Assembly: GCA_947683625.1 (NCBI GenBank)
Contig: CANTUR010000047.1
Coordinates: 62,001-126,000, forward strand
Length of the DNA stretch: 64,000 nt
DNA from: Mallotus nudiflorus
Lineage: Eukaryota; Streptophyta; Magnoliopsida; Malpighiales; Euphorbiaceae
Direction of reading: 5' to 3'
Shown: piece by piece, positions 35,054 to 48,814 of the stretch
Position numbering within the stretch: the stretch's first letter is position 1
How the letters are laid out: each line of letters opens with the position of its first letter
Notes under the pieces: model-generated
Told to the model about the DNA's origin: nothing
What the model saw: only the letters and a program-made list of their open reading frames with translations
Database searches by the model: none
Made by a program: the position numbers and the translations under genes

Positions 35054-36502
35054 TTTAAGGTGCGATGTGTATTGAGAGATAGGATTAAGGCAACTCAAAG
35101 TTGAGATCCTATTCTAAAAGAGCTTGTAAAGAATGTTCGAGTAGGGAATTTCACTAATTTCACACTCGATGATGATGGTTTCTTATGGATCAGTGGTAGA
35201 TTATGTGTTCCTGATGTGGATAATTTGAGAGAAGAGATCATAGAGGAAGCACATTCTACAGCTTACAGCGTACATTCGAGTGTTACTAAGATGTACCATA
35301 GTATTAGAGACTTGTACTGGTGGGATAAATTGAAGAAGGATGTCGCTGATTATATTGCCAAGTGTCTGACGTGTCAACAAGTGAAAGCTGAGCATGAAAA
35401 GCCTTTTGGGAAGCTTCAACCTCTTCCTATTCCTGAGTGGAAGTGGGAAAGGATTGCTATGGATTTTGTGGTTGGTTTACCTTATTCCAAGGATGGATAC
35501 GATTCCATCTGGGTGATTATGGACAGGTTGACCAAGTCTACACATTTCTTGCCCTTGAAAGCCACTTATTCTGTAGCTAGATTGGCGAAGCTATATGTGA
35601 AGCATATTGTGTGCCTTCATGGAGTACCTGTGTCTATTGTGTCAGACAGAGGTTCATTATTTACCTCTCATTTTTTATAGAAGTTGTAAGAATCGATGGG
35701 CACTAGGTTGGATTTCAGTATTTCTTTTCATCCTCGGATAGATGGCCAGTCTGAGAGGATGATCCAGACACTGAAAGATATGTTGAGAATGTGTGTTTTG
35801 GATTTGGGAGGTAGCTGGGATGATCATTTGCCACTCATAGAGTTTACATATAATAACAACTACCATAGCAGTATTGGAATGGCACCATATGAGGCTTTGT
35901 ACGAAAGGAAGTATAGATCCCCTTTGAGTTGGGATGAGATTGGTGAGAGAGCTTTAACTGGACCTAAGATGGTTCAGGATAGTGCAAAGAAAGTTAATGT
36001 GATCAAGGGTAGATTAGAGACTGCAGTTAGCAGGCAGAAGAACTATGCAAATCCTAGACGTAGAGATATGGAGTTTCAAGTAGGAGACTTTGTTTTTCTG
36101 AAAGTGTCTCCAATGATTGGTATTATGAGATTTGGCAGGAAGGGTAAGCTAGCATCGAGATATATATGACCATTCAAGATTCTGGAGAGAGTTGGCACTG
36201 TTGCATATTGGTTGGCTTTGCCTCCAAGTAAGTCCCAAGTACATCCGGTGTTTCATATCTTGATGCTGAGGAAGTATGTTTCAAACCCTTCACACGTGTT
36301 GCAGCCCGACAATGTAGAAGTGAGTGAAGACCTGATGTTGGTAGCAGAACCTATTGCAATCGTAGACTATCAAGTTTGACAGTTACGTTCGAAGCAGATT
36401 CTGATGGTCAAGGTGTTGTGGTGCAGCAACAGAGTAGAAGAGCATACTTAAGAAACTGAAGCTGAGATGCGAGCTTCTTACTCGTATATCTTTCCTCCTT
36501 GA
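35054..36502 (+). pseudogene. Element D integrase and chromodomain (broken)
   Basis: Open piece 35216-35680 has the zinc finger (HSSVTKMYH and CLTCQQVK), the first catalytic Asp in IAMDFVVGLPYS and the second in VSDRGSLFTSHF, then stops. It resumes at 35696-36169 with HPRIDGQSERM (catalytic Glu) through the GPY/F approach KLASRYI. The chromodomain (36170-36502) retains VKVLWCSNRVEEHT but has TGA in place of an Arg codon and TAA in place of the second Trp. The stop TGA is at 36500-36502. The triad is intact but split by nonsense codons. Confidence 0.88.
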
Positions 36503-36547
36503 TTTCTTTTTGTACTATTTTCTTGCAATTCTGGGACAAATTCTTAT

Positions 36548-36560
36548 AAGAGGGGAAGAC
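36548..36560 (+). other. Element D polypurine tract
   Basis: AAGAGGGGAAGAC directly before the 3' LTR start TGTAATATCCGAG at 36561. Confidence 0.92.
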
Positions 36561-37704
36561 TGTAATATCCGAGTTTTTAAATTATTTTATTTTAAAATAA
36601 GATATGCAGTGTTAATAATTTAAAATAATATTTGCTTATTTATTGATTAATGAGTTTTATTATCATTATTTTATGTTAATTAGGGTTATGATATATATAT
36701 TTATTTTAAGATTAGTATTTGAATAATTTATTTGCGTAATATATATATCTTATTTTAAATAATATTTAACATAGTGTATTTTATTTTAATGTCATTTTAC
36801 CTTATTAAATCATATTATTTTATGCATTATTTTTTTATGTGTTAATATATATATATATGCATGCTTTAGGGTTTAATATTTAATTAAATGTGTTTAGTGT
36901 TAATATTAGTGTGAATATATAGGTGTGTATATATATATATGAATTAAAATATATGTATGGTGTGTGTATTTAGTGTGATATTATAATACATTATAATATA
37001 AAGTTATAATATATAGTATATTGAATATATATATACATACAAAATAAACACCCTCCCCATTACTTTCCTCATCTTCCCCGATCATACCCCTCCCCCTCCC
37101 TCACTATCACTGCTGTCTGTTTCTTCCTCCGTCAGTGTGCCTCCGTGCCTTCCGCCACCAGTCAGCTAGCTCCACCATCTTCTTCCATCTTCTCTAGCAC
37201 CGTTTGAAGCCTGTGAGGCCAGAAAACCCAAAATCATTCCCTCCTCCGTTCAAGGCATTTTCGGCCACCAAATTAGTTGATTCTGGTGCCGTTGGACTCC
37301 TGGAACTTCATAGAGGAGGATTCCAAGCTTCTTGTAGCTTGAAAACACAATTTGGTAGGGTTTTGAACTTATTTCCATTTTTGGGCCATTCTTGAGTTTT
37401 TAATTTTTTTTTTCGATTATGTTGCATGTTTTTTTTTCAAGGAGCACATACCTATGAGTTGTTATTTTATATATGCATGCATTTAGGTTGCATGTTTTAT
37501 AAATATATGTTTTAATTGTATGATTTATGCATAAATGACTTAATAAATGCTTAAGTATATTCTAGGTATATTTTCAGTATATTTTCGGTATATTATAAAA
37601 TAAATGCATGTTTTTCTTTTTAATTAAATCTAGATTACTTTCAAATATATTATTGGTTTAATTTAATATATTCCATGATTTATTTGAATTGATTTTATGT
37701 ATAT
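36561..37704 (+). mobile_element. Element D 3' LTR, first part
   Basis: Matches the 5' LTR from its start through the GC island, then jumps at about 37430-37440, at a T-run, to sequence equivalent to about 30275 in the 5' LTR (CAAGGAGCACATACCTATGA). About 1.2 kb is therefore deleted. It ends at the S3 insertion. The ORF 37204-37395 lies in the island and matches that of the 5' LTR. Confidence 0.9.
37700..37704. repeat. Target-site duplication TATAT, left copy (S3)
   Basis: Adjoins S3 and is repeated at 40930-40934. Low complexity, so weaker alone, but the flanks join into D's LTR. Confidence 0.82.
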
Positions 37705-40700
37705 TGTCACGACCCAAAACAGGGGCCATGACCGGCGCTAGGGAACGGGAATTCTTTCGAATCCGGAACCCGTAGCAAGCTTAAAAATAAAATAAACGTG
37801 CAATAATAATAATAATAATATTAAATTACAGCGAAAATACAAATCATAAATATCATAATAACAATTTCATTAACTGGATTTAATTTAAATCTCAACTCAT
37901 CACATATATATATAATATTTTTAATACAATCCAGTTCAATTTCTTAAAATGCATCTCGCATAAATAAAATACATAAAATCCCATAATAATTTACAACTAC
38001 TGCAGTGTCTAGATTATAAAAATAAGACTCAAGTAAGCAGTTTACACAAAGAAGCCGAGGCGAAAGAAATCTGGCGTATCGGTCTGCTACTGAGGTCTGA
38101 AGATGTTAACTCTCCTGAAAAATAGTCAACGGAGGGGAGTCAGACCTCACTGAGTGAATTACTATAATATATATACATACACACTAAGTGACAATGCATA
38201 CAGTCAATAGTATATATATAATATGTATATATACAAGCAAATACACATAGATGCAATCAAATCATTTTATATATATTTTATTGAAAATCATCTTTTATGA
38301 AGGATCACATAGAACCCTAGAATATCGCAACCTCGAAAACAGTGTTAGACAACACTCTAGCCATACAGGCTCACTGAATCCAAATATATCCACTTAATCC
38401 ATTTAGACAGTAGACTGGCCCCGAGACACTAAGTCAACCGAGCTCCAGCAGTCTGACTGCTAGTGTGATTGGCCCCGAGACACTTGGTCAACCGAGCTCC
38501 AGCAATCACACCCAAACCATATCTCACACATCAGATAATCATAACCAATCAATATCCACAAATAGGTTAGTAATATAGCCTAAATGCTATAGGCGTACCG
38601 GTACGTACTCGTTCCTAGTGTTGCCCACTAGGTAGCACATTCTATCGATATCCTTCATTAATAAATATAAAACATTCATTCATAAATAAATGATGCATGA
38701 AATTAAATAAAATAACATTATAAACCATATATATACTGGAAATATACCAAAAGTAAACCAAGTATATTTCGAGTATATATACGTCAAACAAATCCAATTA
38801 AATTACAAATTAAACTAGAAATATATTTAAAAAAATTTTAAACCTGTTTTATTAATAAAACATGCATATACTTTAAAATAAACTAAAAATAAACCAAAAA
38901 TAAACTAAAGATATACTTAAATACTAATCACATTATTTATGCATATTTGATCAAAATAAAACATATATTTCTAAAATCATGCATTCTAAAGCACATATAT
39001 ATAAAATAGTAACTCACGAATTAGTGCGCTCCTCGAGATGGATCCGACGGGCCTGGTCCACTAGCCCTCGGTCTCGACGCAACTAAACAAGCAATAAATA
39101 ATCGACATCAGAATAAACCTAACAGAAATCCTAGAATTCGATCTAGAATATTAAACACAGAATCGAAATTAGGGTTCGACCGGATATCACGTTTTACGAG
39201 AATTCTACCAAAAATTCGATAGAACCTCCCTTGTAAAACGGACATCTCTCTACTCAAAAGAGTAGAGCCGACCCTGCAAAGAAACACACTTTGAAAAACT
39301 ACACAGAGCACAATCAAAATCCCACGGTCGGACTCCAACTACAGTCCACCGACCGGGGTCTACAATCACAGAACAATTCTGATAATACCAAAAATACCCT
39401 TAAAACCTAAAAATACATTTTATAGGTAGAAATTACATAATTAACCTTTAAACACAGTAAAAACCAATAAAAACTCGTTTTATTAGTAAAACCGTATATT
39501 ATATATATAAATGAAAATAATTCACGAAAAATAGTTTTAATTAGTTAAAAATACCAAATAATTTATAGAAATCATTTTTATACCTTAAATAACTATTAAA
39601 ACCAATTAAATTACATTTTTAGCCAATTTAGGGTAAAATTACCAAAATACCCCTATATATATAAATATACTAAAATTACTTCAAAAATTCACCAAAAATT
39701 ATACAATTATGAAAAATTAATTTTCTCAACATATTTATCAATAATATCAATAATTAAACTCAATTAACCAATTAAATTCAATTAAAAACATAATTAACCC
39801 TAATTTCCCAAATTACATAAATTTCAATAATTCAAAATAAATACTTAGAAATACATAAAAATTCCAAATAAATTCCTATAATTCATTTAAACACCTAATT
39901 TAACCATAAAACACAATTTCATAATTTAAATAATTAATTTCCGAAAATTAGAAAATAATATTAAAATATTCAAAAATACCCAAAAATCCAAAAAATCTCC
40001 AAAAATTCCAAAAAAATTCATAAATGTAGATTAAACTACTAGAATCAACATTTGTGAAGGGAGTTTCCATGAATCAATCAATTCGAAGCTCAAAAAAATC
40101 AAAAACCCTAATGTGGCCGAATTTGAAAAATCGAAACCTAAGCAAATCAAGACCATTTTAGCTCAAACCAAAGCTAGAATCACACTCATCGGAGCTCAAG
40201 GAGAAGAAAGAGACTGGCGGTGTCAAAAATGGTGGCTGAAATCGTCGTCGACGGTGAGGAGAAGAAATTTTGGCTAAAATGGGAAAAGGGGCTGCCGGCG
40301 CCGGGCAAGAAGGCTGCTGGCGGCGGGGGAGGGCTGGGAACGGCAGTGGCAAGCCGGAAGGCACACCAACGGCAAGGGAATGGGATGGCAGACGGCGATT
40401 GGTGGTGAGGGGTGGTCGGGCACGCGGGGAAGGAAGAAGAAGAAGAAGAAAAAGAAAAAGAAAGAAAAGAAAAAGAAAAAGAAAAAAAATAATAAAATAA
40501 TATGTATATATTAAAAATATAGTGTATAAATAAAATATGTGGGAAAAATACACACCACATATTATTATATTAATTTAAATAAACAATTAATAATAAAATG
40601 ATAAAATATTAGGGTAATATATATTAAACCCTAATTAAATAAATATCGCACACATACACGGTGTTTAGTAATTTAAAAATACGTATGAGTTCATGCAAGT

Positions 40701-40929
40701 CCGAAAATATATTTAAAATAATTAATAATAAATTATTTATGTGAAAATTTCCCTGAAAATGCAAGTCCCGGGAAAATTTTACGTAAAGCACTGTAAATAA
40801 TACACAATAATTAAAATAGGTTTTAAATACTTCTTAACTCGTAAAATATCATAATATATATACAAAATTTATTAACACTGTATATCCCGGTACAGTATAA
40901 AAAAATATTTAAAAACACGGGATATTACA
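37705..40929 (-). mobile_element. Solo LTR S3 with TATAT duplication, in element D 3' LTR
   Basis: Reverse LTR of 3225 bp from TGTCACGACCC to GGATATTACA, with TATAT at 37700-37704 and 40930-40934. It contains the hairpin module at 38406-38511, both copies of the GGACTTGCAT repeat that B's 5' LTR has collapsed (seen here as ATGCAAGTCC), and a purine tract. No coding capacity. Confidence 0.93.
40426..40489. repeat. Purine (GAA-rich) tract in S3
   Basis: About 64 bases of only A and G, made of GAA and GAAAA units, next to the GC-richer island. It gives a false Arg/Lys-rich ORF on the plus strand and a Phe/Ser-rich one on the minus strand. Confidence 0.93.
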
Positions 40930-40934
40930 TATAT
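40930..40934. repeat. Target-site duplication TATAT, right copy (S3)
   Basis: Matches 37700-37704 and adjoins the S3 end at 40929. Confidence 0.82.
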
Positions 40935-41985
40935 ATACTTGAAATATACTTAGTTTATTTTAGGTATATTTCTAGTATGTATATGGTTTATAATGTTATT
41001 TATAATGATATCTTGCATCATTATTTTATGAATGAAATGAGTTATTTTTAATGAAGGATATCAATAGAATGTCCTTCCTAGTGGGCAGCACTAGGACCGA
41101 GTACATACCGGTACGACGATAGATTGTAGGTTAAAGTACTAACTTATTTATGGATCATGACTTGATTGATTTAATTGTTGTGTGAGGTGAATGAGAGTGT
41201 GATTGTTGGAGCTCGGTTGACTTAGTGTCTCGGGGCCAATTACACTGATAATCAGACTGCTGGAGCTCGGTCGACTTAATGTCTCGGGGCCAGTCTACTG
41301 TCAATAAGGATTAAGTGAATTTATTTGAAAACAAGTGAGCCTGTATGGCTAGAGTGATGTCTGTTGTTATTTGAGGTTGCGATCATTTAGGGTTCTATTT
41401 GATCCTTCTTAAACTAGTATTTTTTTAGTATTATAAATAAAGTGATTTTCAGCATCTGTGTGTACATGCTTGTATATATATTTATTATATACATATGATT
41501 GATTGCATTTGACATTTAGTAATGCGTGTACATATATTATAATAATTCACTCAGTGAGGTCTGACTCCCCTTCGTTGATGTTTTTACAGGAGAGTCCTCA
41601 TCTTCAGACCTCAGCAGTAGACTTATCCGCTGGATTTCTTCCGCTCTAGCTCTATTATGTAAATCATTTACTTGAGTTTTATTTTGTACTCTAGACGCTG
41701 CAGTAGTAGTTGTATTTGATTTATGCATGTACGAGATTTTAATTCAGAGTGTTACTCTGAAGTATTGTATTAAAAGATTTTAATTATGATATGAGATGTG
41801 ATTTTATTTTATCAAAGGAAGTTAAGGATATTATTTTATTATTTGAGATTTACTTTCTACTGCATAAATATTTTATTTATTTTATTTTACTGCATGCTTT
41901 TCTTTAAGGCTTACTACGGGTTCCGGATTTGAAAGAATTCTCGTTCCCTAGTGCCAGTCATGGCCCCCTGATTTAGGTCGTGACA
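40935..41985 (+). mobile_element. Element D 3' LTR, terminal part
   Basis: Continues D's LTR after S3 to GGTCGTGACA at 41985. It carries the hairpin module at 41195-41302 and a TTTTTACAG acceptor-like site near 41589. It matches 30545-31593 of the 5' LTR closely. Confidence 0.92.
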
Positions 41986-41990
41986 ACCTG
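41986..41990. repeat. Target-site duplication ACCTG, right copy (element D)
   Basis: Matches 28298-28302; after it the chromodomain of C resumes in its expected order. Confidence 0.93.
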
Positions 41991-42042
41991 GGAGATTGAA
42001 GCTGAGATGCAAGCTTCTTACTCGTATCTCTTTCCTCCTTAA
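41986..42042 (+). pseudogene. Element C chromodomain tail
   Basis: Reads from the Trp after HT through EIEAEMQASYSYLFPP to a TAA at 42040-42042. It completes the chromodomain begun at 28250 and proves that D interrupted this gene. Confidence 0.9.
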
Positions 42043-42087
42043 TTCTTGTAATTTATTCTTTCCTTGAATTCGGGGACGAATTCTTAT

Positions 42088-42100
42088 AAGGAGGGGAGAT
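42088..42100 (+). other. Element C polypurine tract
   Basis: AAGGAGGGGAGAT directly before the 3' LTR start at 42101. Confidence 0.9.
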
Positions 42101-44267
42101 TGTAATAACCCTAGTTTTTAAATTATTTTATTATATAATGAGATATGCAGTGTTAATAAAATTAAAAATTTAAATTTAATTATTTTACTATTTTATGATT
42201 AATTATTATTATTTTATGTTTAATTGAATTTTCTACATAAACATATTATTTTGGAACTTATTATTTTGGACGTTTAAATTTCATTGTGTATATTTATTAT
42301 TTTCAAACAGTATTATTTTAATAACATTAATTTAGTACATGGTTATTTTAATATTATTTTTAAGTACTAATATTAATTTATTAACTGACATGATTTTGAG
42401 TATTATTTATATTTTTAAATTATTTCACTATTATTATTAATATTATTATTTTAAATACCCTATGATTATTATTATTATTATTATTACTGTTTTTTGATAT
42501 TATTGTGAGCATTATTTTATTATTAAATTATTTTACTAGTATTATTAATATCATTATTAGTCAAAAATTACATTATTTGCATTATTTATTTAATGAGTAT
42601 TGTTTATATTATTGATATTTATTATTAAGTGGTATTTTATGTATATATATTAATATATTTTATGTGTATATTTGTTAGTATATGTGTGTGCCTATATTAA
42701 TATAAATGTGTAAATATATATATATACAGATTTAGAAAACATAGAACTATTTCTTCCTCTCTGCGTTTTGTCCCATTTTTGTCGACTTACTGTGCTTCTT
42801 CTTCTTCTTTGCGATACCTAGCCTCTACCAGTACCACCCGAACCTTCTCTGGGCCACCATCTTCTTCCCTCTTCTCCCCTACCTTCTTCTTCTCCTTCTC
42901 ACTGGAAGACAGCAAGCAGAAGCAGCAACGGCAGTAGCAGGCATCAACAATGCGAAAGCCATTTCCAATGACGGGAGCTCAACTTCTTTAGCTCGGTCAA
43001 CTCCTTGAGTTGAGGGGAAGATGATTCTAAGCTTGATCGAAGCTCAAAGTTGTCAGATGGTGAGTTTTACATAATTTTAGTTTATGTCTAATTTCTTTTT
43101 TAATTTTTTTAGCTTAAGTTTAGTTGATTCTTGATAATTTCTTTTTGAAATGTTGATCTATGCATCTTAATCTACTCATAGGTATTTTTAGTTTATGTTT
43201 CTGATTTTATTTGATTTTTGGTTAATTATTGAATAATTTAATAATTAAAAATGAATTTTTGTTAATTAATTATTTTAATTATTGTTTTAATTAATTTAGT
43301 GTTATTATAGTATGTTGGTAATTATAATGTTAAGAAAATAATTTTTGAACATATTATATAATTTTTAGGAATATATTTTATATTATGGAAATTTTGGAAT
43401 TTTGGGTTAAATAAGCATTTTTGTTAAAAATATTATTTAATTATATTTTTTAGATAATTTTGGTATAAAATATGTTGGTAAAATTATTTTTGTGATTTTA
43501 TATAAATTTTTGAGGAATTAGTTAATATTATGTCATTTTTTATTATATAGGTTAATTATGAGTTTTTGTTGAAATTGTGGTTAAATTATTTGTTTTAAAT
43601 TATTTGAACTACTAATTGGTATTAAAATAATTTTTACAAATTATTTGCTATTTTCAACTAATTAATACTAATTTTTAAAATATGGGTTAATTATGAATCT
43701 TTGTTAAAAATATAGTCAAATGTTATATTTTAAATGATTTTATGATTATATAGAGTATTAAAATGATTTTTATAAATTATTTATAATTTTTAACCAATTA
43801 ATATTAATTTTTGAAAATTATAATCAAATATATATTATTTATTATTTTGGTGATAAAATTGGGTTTAAAACTAATTTTATTATATAATTAAACTATTTAA
43901 GCAATTAAATGTGAATTTTATTGTGTTATGTTCAATAATTGTAAAATTGAATTTTTATTAATATCATATAATATTTGAGATTTTATTAGTTAAATTGTGA
44001 TAATTTTAGAATATTATATAAATAATAAGTGTATTTATTATTTTGAGACTAAATGTGTATTTTATTATTTTTGTGATGTTAAATTGTGATTTTAAATATT
44101 ATTTGCAATTTATGTTAATTTAATTGTAAAATGGGGATTTTATTCCATTTATGAATTTTATTATCAAATATTATTTAAATTAGACTTTTATGTTTTAGTT
44201 GGAAAATAAAGGTTCTTAAATATTTTTATGGATTTTTGATGATTTTTATTGTTTCGCTGTTAATATT
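42101..44267 (+). mobile_element. Element C 3' LTR, first part
   Basis: Starts TGTAATAACCCTAG. It includes AT-rich sequence with ATT repeats (42400-42650), a pyrimidine-rich GC island at 42740-43020 and an AT-rich stretch to 44267, where S4 is inserted. It supplies the missing front of C's 5' LTR for comparison (42101-42929). Confidence 0.88.
44263..44267. repeat. Target-site duplication ATATT, left copy (S4)
   Basis: Adjoins S4; repeated at 47631-47635. Confidence 0.88.
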
Positions 44268-47200
44268 TGTCACAACCCAAAACAGAGGCCATGACCGGCG
44301 CTAGGGAACGAGAATTCTTTCGAATCCGAAATCCGTAGCAAGCCTTAAAGAAAATATAAAAGCATGCAATAATAATAACATAAATATAATATCTTGCAAC
44401 GGAAATTAAAATCTCATATGTAATAATAATAATCCACTAACTTATTTGATAATACAAACTCATCTTATATATATATAATCTTTTAAATACAATTCTCAGT
44501 TTCAAACTTTTGAAATTTAAATCTCAAACTTATATAACACATACATCCTACAACTTGACTATTGCAGTGTCTAAAATACAAAATAAAATCAAGTGAGCAG
44601 TTTACATAATAAAGTCGAGACAGAAGAAATCCAGCGTAAAGGTCTACTACTGAGGTCTGAGGACGAAGACTCTCCTGAAAATAATCAATGGAGGGGAGTC
44701 AGACCTCACTGAGTGAATTGTTATAATATATATACATGCATAGCTAAATGACAAATGCACACATTCAATAGTATATATAATAAATATATATACAGGCAAA
44801 TACACATAGATGCAGCAAAAATCGTTTTATATAATACGAAAAATAATAACCGTTTATGAAGGATCAAATAGAACCTTAAATGATCGCAACCTCAAACAGT
44901 GTTAGACAACACTCTAGCCATACAGGCTCACTTATTCCAAATAAATTCACTTGTTCCATTTAGACAGTAGACTGGCCCCAAGACACTAAGTCAACCGAGC
45001 TACAGCAGTCTGATTGTCAGTGTGATTGGCCCCAAGACACTTGATCAACCGAGCTCAAACAATCACACTCTCAAATCACATCTCACATCAAACAAATCAA
45101 TCCAATCATAATCCACAAATAGGTTAGTAATTCAACCTACAATCTATTGTTGTATCGGTATGTACTCGGTCCTAGTGCTGCCCACTAGGTAGCACGTTCT
45201 ATTGATATCCTTCATTCAAAATAAATCCATCCATTCATGAAATAAATGATGCATGACTTTAATTAAAATAACAATATAAACCATATATATACTAGAAATA
45301 TACCAAAGATAAACCAAGTATATTTCAAGTATATATATATCAAATAAATTTAATTTAATTATAAAATCAACCAGAAATAAACTATATATATACTTAAAAA
45401 TATTTTAGGTATAATTCAATAATAAAACATGCATTTAATTTAAAATATACCAAAATATACCTAAAATATACCTAAGCAGTTATTAAATTATTTATGCATA
45501 TTTCATAACATTTAAATGTATATTTCTAAAACATGCAATCCTAAAACACGTATATATAAAATAACAACTCACAGTTGTATGCTCTACGAGATGGGTCCGA
45601 TGGGCCTGGTCCACTAGGCCTCGGTCTCAGTGCAACTAAACAAACAAACGACAACATGAAATCACAATAAATTTAACGAGATTCTAAAGACTCGATCTAA
45701 AACACCGAACACAAATTAGGAATAAGGATTCGACCAGATGCCACGTTTTACTAGAATTCTACTAAAAATTCGACAGAACCTCCTTTGTAAAACGGACATC
45801 TCTCTACTCAGAAAGTAGAGCCGATCCTGTAAGAAAATACACTTTGGGAATACACAGCCACACAACCCCTTGGTCGGACTTCCAAACTACAATTCCACCG
45901 ACCGAGGTTCACAATTCACGAAATATGCACAGAATACATTTATAATCCAAAAATACTGAAAATACCCTTTATAAATCAAAATATAGCATATTAGATATTT
46001 AAAACACTGAAAATAATTATTTCACCGATAATTACAATAAAATCCTAATTTAATAAAATATTATTAAAAATCAAAAATTCACGATAAATTCATAAATATT
46101 AACTGAAATTCATTTTATAAATCCAAATTACATAATTAGCCTTAAAACACATTAAAAATCATTAAAAACTCATTTATTTACAAAAATACTATATTATACA
46201 TAATTTGAAAATAATTTTTGAAAAATAGTTTTAATTAGTTAAAAATGCTAAATAATTTGTAAAAATCATTTTTATACCTCAAATAATTATTAAAACCAAT
46301 TTAATTAAATTTTCAACCAATTCAATATCAAATTACCAAAATACCCCTAGTATTTATATAAATTCACATAATATACTATAATTATACAAAAATTCACTAA
46401 AAATAATATAACTACTCAAAAATTAATTTCTTAACATATAATTCAATAAAATCAATAATTATACTCAATCAACCAATTAATTTTAACAAAATACTTATTT
46501 AACCTAATTTTCCAAAAATCACCTAAACTAAATAAATTCATAATAATTATACAAAAATCACAAAAATTAAAAATTAAATTCTAAATTCATTTTAACCCCT
46601 AAAAACACTATAAATCACAATTTCACAAATTATTTAATTAATTTACAAAAATTAGAAAATATTAATAAAATAATAAAAAATTCACAAAAATCAAAATAAA
46701 TTCCAAAAATTCCATAAAAATTATAGGATGTAGAATGAGCTACTAGGAACAATCTTTGTGAAGGAAGTAAGCTTGAATCATTAGAATCGAAGTTCAAAAA
46801 AATAAAGAACTCAAAGTGGCCGAAAATAAAAATTGATTACCAAGGAAAATGTAGACCAAATCAAGTGAAACTAAGCTTGGAAATGAACAATGGAGCTCAA
46901 GGAAGAGTTAGAGACCGGTGGCGTCCAATATGGTGGCCGAAAAAGGCTTGAACGATAACGAGCTCAAATTCGGCTTTTCGGGTGGAAACCGACCAAAACT
47001 CACTGGAAATGAAGGCTACAGGCGGCGAAGGAAGCTTGGGAGGGTGGTGGCACACCGACGATGAGGGAAGAGGTTGACAGTGGTGGAGATGGGGGTGGGG
47101 GCGTCAGGTTGAAGATGAGGAAGATGAGTGGCAAATATTGTAAATAGAGTAAACTTTATATATATATACATAAAAAACTTTAACTTTTAACATTATAATA

Positions 47201-47630
47201 TATTAATATTATATTCAAAAATAATTCTACACCACATGTTTAAAATAATAATATCTATATACATATATATATATACATAATGCATATTAATTTAAAAAAA
47301 AATAATACATACTTAATTAAAATAAACCTTAAATTATTAAATATGCATATATATGCATGTATATGTATATATATTAATATGATAATTAAAATCATGCATG
47401 GACTCATGCAATCACGTAAAACGGACTAACATAATTAATAAATATTTATTTAGGTTTTAATTTTCCCAAAAATAAAATTTTCCGAAAAATTTTACGTAAG
47501 AAATTTAAAATAATTAAAAATAACTTTAATAATTATCAAACTAATTAATTAATCAAATATATTTATTAAAATTATTAATACTGCATATCCCGATACAGTT
47601 TAAAATTATTTAAAATCTTGGGATATTACA
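44268..47630 (-). mobile_element. Solo LTR S4 with ATATT duplication, in element C 3' LTR
   Basis: Reverse LTR of 3363 bp from TGTCACAACCC to GGATATTACA, flanked by ATATT at 44263-44267 and 47631-47635. It contains the hairpin module at 44963-45069. No open frames of note. Confidence 0.93.
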
Positions 47631-47635
47631 ATATT
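47631..47635. repeat. Target-site duplication ATATT, right copy (S4)
   Basis: Matches 44263-44267 and adjoins the S4 end at 47630. Confidence 0.88.
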
Positions 47636-48780
47636 GTTGGTTTGTGAATTGTGAACCTCGATTAGGGATTTGTGGAGTTTGGGGTCCCAACCCGAGATGT
47701 TGCGCTTTGTAATTTTAGAAGTGTATTTTTTGTGCAGGATCGGCCCTACTTTTGTAGGGAGATGTCCATTTTACAAAGGAGACTCTGCTGAAATTTTGAT
47801 AGATTTCCCGTAAAATGTAACAATCAATCCGAGTTTAGTTTTGAAATTTTTGATTGAGTCTATCTATAGTAATCCTAGAAGTGTATAAATTTGAAGTTTA
47901 TTGTAATTGTTGTTATTATTTTATTTTTCTAGCTGCACCAAGACTAAGGCCTATCGGATCAAGCCCGTTGAGTCTGTCTCATGGAGTGCAAATCAATGAG
48001 TTATTATACTATATATATATGCATTGCATTTAGGATGCATGACTTAGGATTTTTCATTTTCATTATAAGTTTTAAAAGTGATTTAATTTATAATATAATT
48101 TAGTATATTTTCGGTAAATTTTGAAATAAATGCATATTATACTATTGATTCATACTTAAATTGTTTTTAAGTATAGTATTGGTTTATTTTTAGTATATTC
48201 ATGTTTAATTTGACTTTATTTGACACATATATACTCGAAATATACTTAGTTTATTTTAGGTATATTTCTAGCATATATATGGTTTATTTTATCATTATGA
48301 CTATTATTCTGCATTATTTATGTTTCCATATGAATGATTTATTTTAAATGAATGATATCAATAGAACGTGCTACCTAGTGGGCAGTACTAGGACCGTGTA
48401 CATACTGGTGCGATAGATTTAGGGTTGAGTAAGAATCATTTGTGGAATTATGAATTGATCGAGAATGATATGATTGGTTTGATTGAGATGTGATGTGATT
48501 GATAGTGTAGTTACTGGAGCTTGGTTGACCAAGTGTCTCGGGGCCAACTACACTGATAATCAAACTGCTGGAGCTCGGTTAACTTAGTGTCTCGAGTCCA
48601 GTCTACTATCCATATGGATTAAGTGAATTTATTTGGAATTAAATAAGCCTATATGGCTAGAGTGATGCTATGGTTGATTGACATTACGATTAAATAGGGT
48701 TCTATTTAATCCTTCAATAAAAATAAACATTTTTTGCATTTATTATATATATAAAATCAGAGTTTGACATTTGTGTGTAA

Positions 48781-48814
<34 letters not shown>

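Larger units (their letters stand above)
28303..41985 (+). mobile_element. Element D: Tekay/Del retrotransposon with both LTRs, in element C
   Basis: 5' LTR 28303-31593, PBS 31598-31609, gag-pol 31792-36502, PPT 36548-36560, 3' LTR 36561-41985 (interrupted by S3). Flanked by ACCTG duplications at 28298-28302 and 41986-41990. The two LTRs are closely similar where both exist but carry different deletions. It is a later insertion than C. The gag start is lost and pol has many stops, so it is not autonomous. Confidence 0.93.

Noticed and set aside
40158..40560. Overlapping frames on both strands rich in Phe/Ser or Arg/Lys
   Set aside because: They translate a pure purine tract and the GC island of S3. 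There is no homology and both strands are open because of composition.
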